DNA from: Clostridium sp. CAG:167 | GTDB lineage: Bacteria; Bacillota; Clostridia; Lachnospirales; Lachnospiraceae | Length of the DNA: 8,278 nt | Direction of reading: 5' to 3' | Assembly (NCBI GenBank): GCA_000433735.1 | Contig: HF998316.1 | Location: forward strand, 1-8,278 | Shown here: positions 1-5,173 of the stretch, piece after piece | Position numbering within the stretch: position 1 is the first letter of the stretch | How the letters are laid out: every line of letters starts with the position of its first letter | Translations under genes and position numbers: made by a program | The notes under the pieces: model-generated | What the model was told of the DNA's origin: nothing | What the model saw: the letters and a program-made list of their open reading frames with translations, nothing else | Databases searched by the model: none

Positions 1-182
1 CGCTGCCTAAAAGCAAGGCGCCGGAAGTAGCGGCTGACCTGGCAGAGATGGGAGTGAGGGCGTTTTGGAATTTTGCAGCTACCGACCTGAATCTGCCGGA
101 AAATGTAGTGATTGAGAATGTACATCTGGCGGAAAGTCTCATGCGGCTGTCGTATAATATTACCAATCAGCCGTCAGAATAA
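1..182 (+). CDS. rex: Redox-sensing transcriptional repressor Rex, C-terminal end (5' partial)
   Basis: Only the last 59 codons are present, read from base 3 to a TAA at 180-182. The translation carries the typical end of the Rex Rossmann domain: a GVRAFWNFA segment followed by LPENVVIENVHLAESL and a short LSYNI tail. Rex is a homodimeric repressor that binds NADH through this domain and leaves its DNA sites when the NADH/NAD+ ratio rises, controlling fermentation and respiration genes. The C-terminal helix visible here is swapped between subunits in known Rex structures (family knowledge). The DNA-binding N-terminus lies outside the window. The next gene begins 66 bases downstream behind its own promoter-like sequence, so the two need not share a transcript. 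The assignment rests on the conserved tail only. Confidence 0.88.
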   Translation, partial: LPKSKAPEVAADLAEMGVRAFWNFAATDLNLPENVVIENVHLAESLMRLSYNITNQPSE

Positions 183-194
183 TCAGACGGACAG

Positions 195-223
195 CTGACA
201 CAAAGGGGACCGGAGAGTATCAT
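195..223 (+). promoter_or_regulatory. Predicted sigma-A promoter of the coiled-coil/acpS/nnr/alr operon
   Basis: CTGACA at 195-200 (5 of 6 to TTGACA) is separated by exactly 17 bases from TATCAT at 218-223 (5 of 6 to TATAAT). Transcription would start near base 230, leaving a short leader before the GGGAGG ribosome site at 237-242 and the ATG at 249. This is the only convincing promoter I see before the run of genes ending with alr. It is prediction only. Confidence 0.55.
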
Positions 224-248
224 ACATTTTGTACAAGGGAGGATAAAG

Positions 249-851
249 ATGAAAAAAATGGAAAAAGATTTTGAAAATCTGATCCGAAATGCATTGAGAG
301 GGAAGCAGGTGCCGATCCTTGTGTTGGATAACAGGTGGTACACCTTGTTTCCGAAAGGAAGAAAACCGGCAGAGATTGCCTCTATTGAGACGAATCTGAA
401 TAACTATCTTAAGCTGCAGGGCAAACTGATCAATGAGATGAAAGATCTGAAAGTAGCGAAACAGCGGCTGATGCAGGGAATCGTGGCCGGCATGGAAGAA
501 GAAGGCGAACGAGGCAACCGGAAAAAAGACAATCAGCAGAGACTTTTGTTGGAAACCAGCAGCCGGATTCAGGAGTGTTCGGAGCAATTGATGTACCTTC
601 CAAAGAAAATCCAGCTGGAAAATGAAAAACTGATGGTTTATACGGCTCAGTACTGCTTTGAGCAGATGACAAACAGTGATGGCCGCCTAAGAGAACTGAA
701 ACAGGAGATTCGGGAACTACGCGAAAGACTGGCAGACTGTACCGAAGAAAAAGAGGCACTGGAAGAGGGGCTTCAGAATGGTTATGCCCTGATGCACAAT
801 GTGCTGGGACCGGAAGTGATGAATCTGTATGATAAGGGGAAACTGGGATGA
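249..851 (+). CDS. Unrecognised 200-residue coiled-coil protein
   Basis: I do not recognise the family. The start ATG lies 6 bases after GGGAGG (237-242); Met4 is a less likely start. The first 35 residues contain a short hydrophobic stretch (VPILVLDNRWYTLFP, 21-35) that looks like a small strand-forming element. Most of the rest reads as amphipathic helix rich in Glu, Lys, Arg, Gln and Leu, with heptad-like spacing clearest at about 145-175. There is no signal peptide or membrane segment, so it is probably cytoplasmic. The C-terminus (YALMHNVLGPEVMNLYDKG, about 179-197) looks like a compact conserved cap. Its stop codon overlaps the acpS start (ATGA), so it is likely translated together with acpS. 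A structural or scaffolding role is possible but unproven. Base and codon use look like the neighbours, and nothing suggests recent transfer. Confidence 0.8.
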   Translation: MKKMEKDFENLIRNALRGKQVPILVLDNRWYTLFPKGRKPAEIASIETNLNNYLKLQGKLINEMKDLKVAKQRLMQGIVAGMEEEGERGNRKKDNQQRLLLETSSRIQECSEQLMYLPKKIQLENEKLMVYTAQYCFEQMTNSDGRLRELKQEIRELRERLADCTEEKEALEEGLQNGYALMHNVLGPEVMNLYDKGKLG

Positions 852-1261
852 ATCAGATCATAAATATCGGAGTTGATACGATTGAGATCGACCGGGTGGT
901 AAGGTCCTGCAGAAGACAATATTTTCTGGATCATATTTTTTCGGAAAAAGAGATAGAACAAATGGACTCCGGAAAGCGGAGGGCAGCGTCGGATTTTGCA
1001 GGAAAAGAAGCCGTAGTGAAGGTGCTTGGAACCGGTTTTTCCCAAGGTGTGGAGGCCTGTCAGATAGAGATTCTGCGCCATGAAGATGGAAGCCCTTATG
1101 TGGTGCTTCATGGCCAGGCAGAAAAAATCGCACAGGATCTGGGAATCCGGCAGTGGAAAATATCCATTACCAACACAAGGACGGAGGCTACCGCGTTTGT
1201 ACTTGGTCTGGGTCCGGATGGCCAGCCGTCTGGCAAAAGCGGGGAGCGGCATATATTATAA
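848..1261 (+). CDS. acpS: Holo-[acyl-carrier-protein] synthase
   Basis: AcpS transfers 4'-phosphopantetheine from coenzyme A to a serine of apo-ACP, activating it for fatty-acid synthesis in the cytoplasm. The 137-residue product begins with the family signature GVDTIEIDRV (8-17), where Asp10 should bind Mg2+. It contains DFAGKEAVVKVLGTG (49-63), where Glu54 is the second metal ligand in the F..KEA..K motif. The C-terminal beta strand reads ISITNTRTEATAFVL (105-119); many AcpS proteins have SH at the N-T position, so this is a variant. About 15 residues (LGPDGQPSGKSGERH...) extend beyond the usual end near 120. The ATG overlaps the preceding stop by 4 bases and has AAGGGGAA at 834-841 as ribosome site. 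The gene lies 15 bases before nnr, clearly in the same operon. Confidence 0.93.
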   Translation: MNQIINIGVDTIEIDRVVRSCRRQYFLDHIFSEKEIEQMDSGKRRAASDFAGKEAVVKVLGTGFSQGVEACQIEILRHEDGSPYVVLHGQAEKIAQDLGIRQWKISITNTRTEATAFVLGLGPDGQPSGKSGERHIL

Positions 1262-1276
1262 GAGGGCTGAATCGTT

Positions 1277-2773
1277 ATGAAAGGGTTATATAAAACAGAA
1301 CAGATACTGAAAATAGAAGAGAAAACAAAACAGGAAGCAGGCATTCCGGAAATGGTTTTGATGGAAAGGGCTGCTCTGCAGGTGGCAGATCTGATCTGCA
1401 GCCGGTATGAAAGGACAAAGAGAGTTCTCTGTCTATGCGGCTGTGGCAACAATGGAGGAGACGGCGTGGCTGTGGCAAGGATCCTGTATGAGCGGGGATG
1501 GCAGGTTTCCTATACCATTGTGGGAAATCAGGAGAAAATGACCCCGGCCTTAAAAAGCCAGGTAGAAACTGCCCGTGTTTCAAATGTAAGATATAAAGAG
1601 TTTGAATACATCTGTCAGCAGGATGACGGTTATGATATAGTGGTAGATGCGTTGTTTGGAACCGGCATATCCAGAGAGATTGGCGGAGTGTTTTTACAGG
1701 CCATACAGTGGGCCGTGGGACAGACGGAGCATATTGTTTCTGTGGATATCCCATCCGGCGTGTCAGGAGATACCGGACAGATCATGGGAACGGCTGTGAA
1801 GGCAGAAGTGACAGTGACGGTAGGCGTGAACAAGCCGGGACTTATTTTGTACCCGGGCAGAAGTTACGCAGGTGAAGTAAAGCTGGTGGACATAGGGTAT
1901 CCGTCCGCATTGGTGGATAAGGTAACTCCCTTTGCTTATTATTACGAAAAAGAGGATATAAGGAAAAAACTGCCGCCCCGTCCGGCCTATTCCAACAAAG
2001 GAACCTTTGGAAAAGTACTGGTAGCAGCCGGCAGCGAGACTATGTGTGGAGCATGTCTTATGGCGGCCGCGGCGGCTTACAAAATGGGAGCGGGTCTGGT
2101 AAGAGTATGTACGGTAAAGGAAAACAGAGAGGTGATCTTTGGCCGTCTGCCGGAGGCAGTCTTTACCACCAGGGAAGAACTGGAAGAGGGGCTTGCGTGG
2201 GCAGATGCCGTAGTGGCAGGTCCGGGACTTGGCAGGTCGGATGAAGCCCTTTCCTTTATGAACCGGCTGCTGGAGCAGAATAAAAAACCACTGGTAATTG
2301 ACGGTGACGGCATTTATCTTGCCAGACAGTGTAAGAGGAAACTGCCGTCAGGCACCATTATAACCCCTCATTTGAAGGAACTGGAAGGTTTTGCAGAGGT
2401 GTCTGTTATCGGTCATCCGGAGAAACTGCCCCAGATTGTCAGCGGTCTGGCTGCGGACCGGGGAATTATTGTGGTAGGAAAAGATGCAAAAACCGTTGTA
2501 TCAAACGGACAGGAGTGCTATATTAATGATACCGGCAACAATGGAATGGCCACAGGAGGATCCGGAGATGTGCTGGCAGGCATGACGGCCCTGGCAGGCA
2601 TGACGGCCGGACTGCTGGCTCAGAAGATGGATTCTTTTGAAGCAGCAAAACTGGCGGTGTATCTCCATGGGGCGGCCGGTGATGTGATGAAAGAAAAAAA
2701 GAGTAGTTATTCCCTCCTTGCTACAGATCTTTTAGAGGGAATTTCAGAACTATTATCAAATTTGGAGGCGTAA
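1277..2773 (+). CDS. nnr: Bifunctional NAD(P)H-hydrate epimerase / ADP-dependent NAD(P)H-hydrate dehydratase
   Basis: This enzyme repairs hydrated NADH and NADPH: the N-terminal YjeF_N domain interconverts R and S hydrates, and the C-terminal ribokinase-like domain dehydrates the S form using ADP. In the epimerase half (about 1-215) I see CGCGNNGGDG (54-63), DALFGTG (124-130) and DIPSGVSGDTG (157-167). In the dehydratase half (about 225-498) I see KGTFGKVLVAAGS (241-253), AGPGLG (314-319), DGDG (342-345), TPH..E (363-368) and NGMATGGSGDVLAG (422-435), with Asp431 the expected catalytic base. Total length of 498 is normal for the fusion. An oddity is that residues 433-438 (LAGMTA) are repeated exactly at 439-444, coded by an 18-bp tandem repeat. 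The ATG has AGAGGG at 1261-1266; the stop is 3 bases before the alr start, so the two are cotranscribed. Confidence 0.95.
   Translation: MKGLYKTEQILKIEEKTKQEAGIPEMVLMERAALQVADLICSRYERTKRVLCLCGCGNNGGDGVAVARILYERGWQVSYTIVGNQEKMTPALKSQVETARVSNVRYKEFEYICQQDDGYDIVVDALFGTGISREIGGVFLQAIQWAVGQTEHIVSVDIPSGVSGDTGQIMGTAVKAEVTVTVGVNKPGLILYPGRSYAGEVKLVDIGYPSALVDKVTPFAYYYEKEDIRKKLPPRPAYSNKGTFGKVLVAAGSETMCGACLMAAAAAYKMGAGLVRVCTVKENREVIFGRLPEAVFTTREELEEGLAWADAVVAGPGLGRSDEALSFMNRLLEQNKKPLVIDGDGIYLARQCKRKLPSGTIITPHLKELEGFAEVSVIGHPEKLPQIVSGLAADRGIIVVGKDAKTVVSNGQECYINDTGNNGMATGGSGDVLAGMTALAGMTAGLLAQKMDSFEAAKLAVYLHGAAGDVMKEKKSSYSLLATDLLEGISELLSNLEA
2573..2608 (+). repeat. Perfect 18-bp tandem duplication inside nnr
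   Basis: The unit CTGGCAGGCATGACGGCC occurs at 2573-2590 and again, without a gap or mismatch, at 2591-2608. It is in frame and encodes LAGMTA twice (residues 433-444). Removing one copy would give GDVLAGMTAGLLAQ, which matches the usual course of this domain (GDVL.G...GLLAQ). It therefore looks like a recent in-frame duplication, by replication slippage or possibly an assembly artefact. Confidence 0.95.
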
Positions 2774-2776
2774 AAA

Positions 2777-3901
2777 GTGAAACGATATGATCGTTGTTAT
2801 GCCCAGGTTGACCTGGGTGCGATCCGGCATAACATTACGGAAGCAAGGAAAAAAATCAAGGATACCACGAAAATCATGGCAATCGTAAAGGCGGATGCTT
2901 ATGGACACGGAGCCGTTCCGGTTGCGAAAAGTCTTCTGGATCTGGTAGATGCTTATGGTGTGGCGACGCTGGAAGAGGCGGTAGAACTTAGAAAAAATAA
3001 GATTGACAAGATGATTTTGATCCTGGGATATACGCCGGAAGGAGATTATGAAGATCTGATTCTGCATGATATTTCCCAGGCTGTTTATACAGAAGAGATG
3101 GCACAGAAATTAAGTGACATGGCTGTGAAACTGGGCAAAAAAGCCAAAGTGCATATTAAAATTGATACAGGTATGGGACGGATTGGTTTTCCACCCACAG
3201 AAAAGACAGCGGATCTCATCGCAGAGATAAAAAAATTCCCCGGCATTGAATTGGAAGGAATGTTTACCCATTTTGCCAGGGCAGATGAAACAACCACAGA
3301 GCCGGTGAAAGAGCCTTTGAAAAAATATATGCATATGGTAGAGATGCTTTCGGAGAGAGGAATTGAGATCCCGGTAAAGCATGTTTCTAACAGTGCTTCT
3401 ATTATGAGGATCCCGGAGGCCAATCTGGACATGGTGCGCTCGGGCATTACTACATATGGCCTGTACCCGTCGGAAGAAGTGGATAAAAAAGAGATGGATC
3501 TGATTCCTGCCATGCAGTGGAAGGCCCATATTTCCTTTGTAAAGGATGTAGAGCCGGGAAGCAGTATCAGTTATGGCGGAACTTTTACGGCGCAGAAGAA
3601 GATGCGCGTAGCCACGGTACCGGTTGGGTATGCAGATGGATTTAAGAGAGATCTGTCAAACCGGGGAGCCAGTGTACTGGTTCATGGCAAAAGAGCGGCG
3701 ATCCTTGGCAGGATCTGTATGGATCAGTTTATGATTGATGTAACAGAGATAGATGGCGTACAGATCGGAGATGAGGTAACACTGTTTGGAAGAGATGGAG
3801 ACGCATTCATCCCGGTTGAGGAGATAGCAGATGCATCCCATTCCTTCAATTATGAATATGTGTGTGGCATTTCACCACGTGTTCCGAGAAAATATATTTA
3901 A
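2777..3901 (+). CDS. alr: Alanine racemase (PLP-dependent)
   Basis: Alr interconverts L- and D-alanine, supplying D-Ala for peptidoglycan precursors and, where present, teichoic-acid modification. The 374-residue product has the standard length. The PLP-binding motif is IVKADAYGHG (36-45), with Lys38 as Schiff-base lysine. KIDTGMGRIGF (128-138) holds Arg135, equivalent to the conserved active-site Arg. SISYGGTF (263-270) holds Tyr266, the second catalytic base contributed across the dimer. RICMDQ (312-317) lines the substrate entry region. An N-terminal TIM barrel (about 1-240) and a C-terminal beta domain are expected. The start is GTG at 2777, supported by GGAGG at 2764-2768 and by the start of the conserved YAQVDLGAI segment. 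Only 3 bases separate it from the nnr stop. No gene follows for 79 bases. Confidence 0.96.
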   Translation: MKRYDRCYAQVDLGAIRHNITEARKKIKDTTKIMAIVKADAYGHGAVPVAKSLLDLVDAYGVATLEEAVELRKNKIDKMILILGYTPEGDYEDLILHDISQAVYTEEMAQKLSDMAVKLGKKAKVHIKIDTGMGRIGFPPTEKTADLIAEIKKFPGIELEGMFTHFARADETTTEPVKEPLKKYMHMVEMLSERGIEIPVKHVSNSASIMRIPEANLDMVRSGITTYGLYPSEEVDKKEMDLIPAMQWKAHISFVKDVEPGSSISYGGTFTAQKKMRVATVPVGYADGFKRDLSNRGASVLVHGKRAAILGRICMDQFMIDVTEIDGVQIGDEVTLFGRDGDAFIPVEEIADASHSFNYEYVCGISPRVPRKYI

Positions 3902-3966
3902 AAAAGAATAACAAAAAGAATATTACTCCGTATATTGGTAATAATGAAAGTATCAACAGGTTTTTG

Positions 3967-3973
3967 AAAGGAG
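3967..3973 (+). promoter_or_regulatory. Strong ribosome-binding site of the mazF-like toxin gene
   Basis: AAAGGAG lies 7 bases before the ATG at 3981. It shows that the toxin has its own strong initiation signal and does not depend on an upstream coding sequence for translation. Confidence 0.8.
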
Positions 3974-3980
3974 ATACCTT

Positions 3981-4340
3981 ATGACAGTATCCAGGGGTGA
4001 TATTTTTTATGCAGATCTAAGACCGGTTGTGGGCTCCGAGCAGGGAGGCGTGCGACCGGTCTTAATTATTCAGAACGATATGGGAAACCGCTACAGCCCT
4101 ACGATCATTGTGGCAGCTATTACATCACAGTTAAATAAAGCAAAATTACCGACCCATGTTCCTCTTGATGCAGCTGAAATTGGAATTGTAAAAGATTCTG
4201 TTGTTTTATTGGAGCAAGTCAGAACTATAGATAAATCAAGATTAAGAGAAAAAGTTTGCCATATTAATGATCTGGCCCTTCATAAAATTGATTCTGCACT
4301 GTGTGTGAGCCTGGCACTGGGAGGCTTACATAGTGAGTGA
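3981..4340 (+). CDS. ndoA: MazF/PemK-family mRNA interferase (EndoA-like toxin)
   Basis: This is a sequence-specific endoribonuclease that cuts mRNA. The 119-residue protein closely follows Bacillus EndoA: SRGDIFYADLRPVVGSEQGG at 4-23, then VRPVLIIQND and AAITSQLNKAKLPTHV. The expected catalytic Arg25 and Thr48 are both present, as is the VLLEQVRTIDKSRL segment (75-88), so the active site looks intact. In B. subtilis the gene order is alr - ndoAI (antitoxin) - ndoA. Here only 79 bases separate alr from the toxin, too short for the roughly 90-residue antitoxin. There is no terminator-like structure in that gap, so readthrough from alr is likely. A weak dyad, TATTAC (3921-3926) with GTAATA (3938-3943), lies in the leader. 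The antitoxin may be elsewhere in the genome or missing. Confidence 0.94.
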   Translation: MTVSRGDIFYADLRPVVGSEQGGVRPVLIIQNDMGNRYSPTIIVAAITSQLNKAKLPTHVPLDAAEIGIVKDSVVLLEQVRTIDKSRLREKVCHINDLALHKIDSALCVSLALGGLHSE

Positions 4341-4402
4341 TGGAATCTTCTTTGCCAGAGGATAATAGGCAGAAAGTACGGAATTACGCTGTTTTTTAAT
4401 AC

Positions 4403-4438
4403 AAAAAAACAACACTCCCGGGAAGGAGTGTTGTTTTC
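4403..4438 (+). terminator. Rho-independent terminator after the toxin gene (bidirectional form)
   Basis: A perfect 13-bp stem pairs 4406-4418 (AAAACAACACTCC) with 4425-4437 (GGAGTGTTGTTTT) around the six-base loop CGGGAA. The T run on the + strand is the end of the right arm, and the A run 4403-4409 would serve as a T tract for transcripts on the - strand. It lies 63 bases after the toxin stop and should end the alr/toxin transcript. Confidence 0.85.
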
Positions 4439-4466
4439 GACACTCGAAAGTGTCAAAGCGTATAAT
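4437..4466 (+). promoter_or_regulatory. Possible upstream promoter in the rlmH leader
   Basis: TCGACA (4437-4442, 5 of 6 to TTGACA) is followed after 18 bases by a perfect TATAAT (4461-4466). A transcript would begin near 4473, about 150 bases before rlmH. The -35 box overlaps the last base of the terminator stem, and a perfect dyad fills the spacer. The 284 bases between the toxin and rlmH contain no convincing longer gene; they hold this promoter, dyads, the TATAAT repeats and the rlmH-proximal promoter. Confidence 0.4.
4439..4454 (+). repeat. Perfect 6-bp inverted repeat next to the terminator, possible operator
   Basis: GACACT (4439-4444) and AGTGTC (4449-4454) flank the four bases CGAA. 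The dyad starts one base after the terminator stem. It lies almost wholly within a possible promoter (TCGACA 4437-4442, TATAAT 4461-4466), so it could be a repressor site or simply a second hairpin of the terminator. Confidence 0.4.
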
Positions 4467-4543
4467 AGGGTGGGAGTAGAAAGTATTTCTCAACTTTCCA
4501 AGGCTTATAATAGAGGTTAAACGAGTCACTAATATGTCATAAA

Positions 4544-4560
4544 TGTTAATGAAATGTAAA
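4544..4560 (-). promoter_or_regulatory. PhoP-box-like pair of direct repeats upstream of rlmH
   Basis: Read on the - strand the sequence is TTTACA, five bases, TTAACA. Both hexamers fit the Bacillus PhoP consensus TT(A/T/C)A(C/T)A, and they are spaced 11 bp apart, one helical turn. A degenerate third unit follows at about 4533-4538. The pair ends 11 bases before the -35 box at 4572. A PhoR-like kinase is encoded further downstream. The consensus is from established work in Bacillus; use of it here is inference. Confidence 0.3.
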
Positions 4561-4571
4561 CAAACAAATCC

Positions 4572-4601
4572 TTGTCAATTTTGATGGGACAAGTGTATAC
4601 T
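4572..4601 (+). promoter_or_regulatory. rlmH: Predicted sigma-A promoter of rlmH
   Basis: TTGTCA (4572-4577) and TATACT (4596-4601), each 5 of 6 to consensus, are separated by 18 bases. Transcription would start near 4608, just before the GAGGAGA ribosome site (4612-4618). CTTGTC (4571-4576) and GACAAG (4588-4593) form an inverted repeat inside it, which may be chance. Confidence 0.6.
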
Positions 4602-4624
4602 TATTATTAGTGAGGAGACAGATT

Positions 4625-5104
4625 ATGAAATATACTATATTATGTGTGGGCAAGGTAAAAGAGAAGTTCTTTACCGGTGCCATACAGGAATACATAAAAA
4701 GACTTTCACGGTATGGAGAAGCATCCATTGTAGAAGTGGCGGATGAAAAGACGCCGGATACTGCTTCTGAGGCAGAAGAAAAGCAGATTAAAGAAATTGA
4801 GGGAAAGCGGTTACTGGCAAAAGTTCGTGACAGTATGTATGTGATCGCACTGGATCTGAAAGGAAAAGAATATGATTCGGTATCTTTTTCCCAGATGCTG
4901 TCCCAGAAAAAGACTCATGGAAAGAGCCATATTGCATTTGTGATAGGGGGATCACTGGGACTTTCGGAAGAAGTGATTAAAAGAGCGGATGAGCGTGTCT
5001 GCTTTTCTAAAATGACATTTCCACATCAGTTGATGCGGGTGATCTTATTAGAACAGTTATACAGGGCGTGTCGCATTGAGATGAATGAACCTTATCATAA
5101 ATAA
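4625..5104 (+). CDS. rlmH: 23S rRNA (pseudouridine-1915-N3)-methyltransferase RlmH
   Basis: RlmH is a SPOUT (knotted) methyltransferase that uses S-adenosylmethionine to methylate pseudouridine 1915 in helix 69 of 23S rRNA on assembled 70S ribosomes. The product is 159 residues, exactly the usual length. The knot signatures are clear: HIAFVIGGSLGLSEEV (102-117) and FSKMTFPHQLMRVILLEQLYRA, which begins at 127. The C-terminal PYHK tail is part of the conserved active-site end. Near it the family usually has G-x-PYH (for example RGEPYH), whereas here it reads MNEPYH, a small variation. I chose ATG 4625 over the in-frame GTG at 4610: the GTG lies before the GAGGAGA ribosome site (4612-4618), and MKYTILCVGKVKEKF is the family's standard beginning. 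The gene has its own promoter and terminator-bounded upstream side. No terminator separates it from the next gene. Confidence 0.96.
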   Translation: MKYTILCVGKVKEKFFTGAIQEYIKRLSRYGEASIVEVADEKTPDTASEAEEKQIKEIEGKRLLAKVRDSMYVIALDLKGKEYDSVSFSQMLSQKKTHGKSHIAFVIGGSLGLSEEVIKRADERVCFSKMTFPHQLMRVILLEQLYRACRIEMNEPYHK

Positions 5105-5173
5105 GGAGTTTTGGCGGCCGGTCTCTAAGCGGAGGCGGTGCGCATATATTTATTATACGAGAGAGGTTATAGA

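Noticed and set aside
171..190. CCGTC/GACGG hairpin around the rex stop, considered as a terminator
   Set aside because: A five-pair stem with a ten-base loop and no T tract; likely chance.
229..236. TTGTACAA palindrome just before the ribosome site of the coiled-coil gene, considered as a Rex operator
   Set aside because: Rex sites are longer (TTGT-type half-sites separated by several bases). An 8-base palindrome without a spacer does not fit.
1275..1754. Open frame of 159 codons on the - strand, and similar ones at 782-1252 and 3085-3529
   Set aside because: They lie wholly opposite well-supported + strand genes, have no ribosome sites or recognisable domains, and read as low-complexity shadow translations.
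3921..3943. TATTAC/GTAATA inverted repeat between alr and the toxin gene, considered as terminator or operator
   Set aside because: Only six AT-rich pairs with an 11-base loop and no T run; too weak for a terminator, and as an operator it is only a guess.
4571..4593. CTTGTC/GACAAG inverted repeat inside the rlmH promoter
   Set aside because: Six-base arms with an 11-base spacer are expected by chance at this length; mentioned with the promoter but not claimed as an operator.
4610..4624. GTG 4610 as an earlier start for rlmH
   Set aside because: It precedes the GAGGAGA ribosome site, and the ATG at 4625 gives the standard 159-residue protein.
5138..5173. GTG 5138 as start of the S66 peptidase
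   Set aside because: The GGAGG before it is only two bases away, and the conserved N-terminus begins after the ATG at 5174, which has its own properly spaced AGAGAGG.
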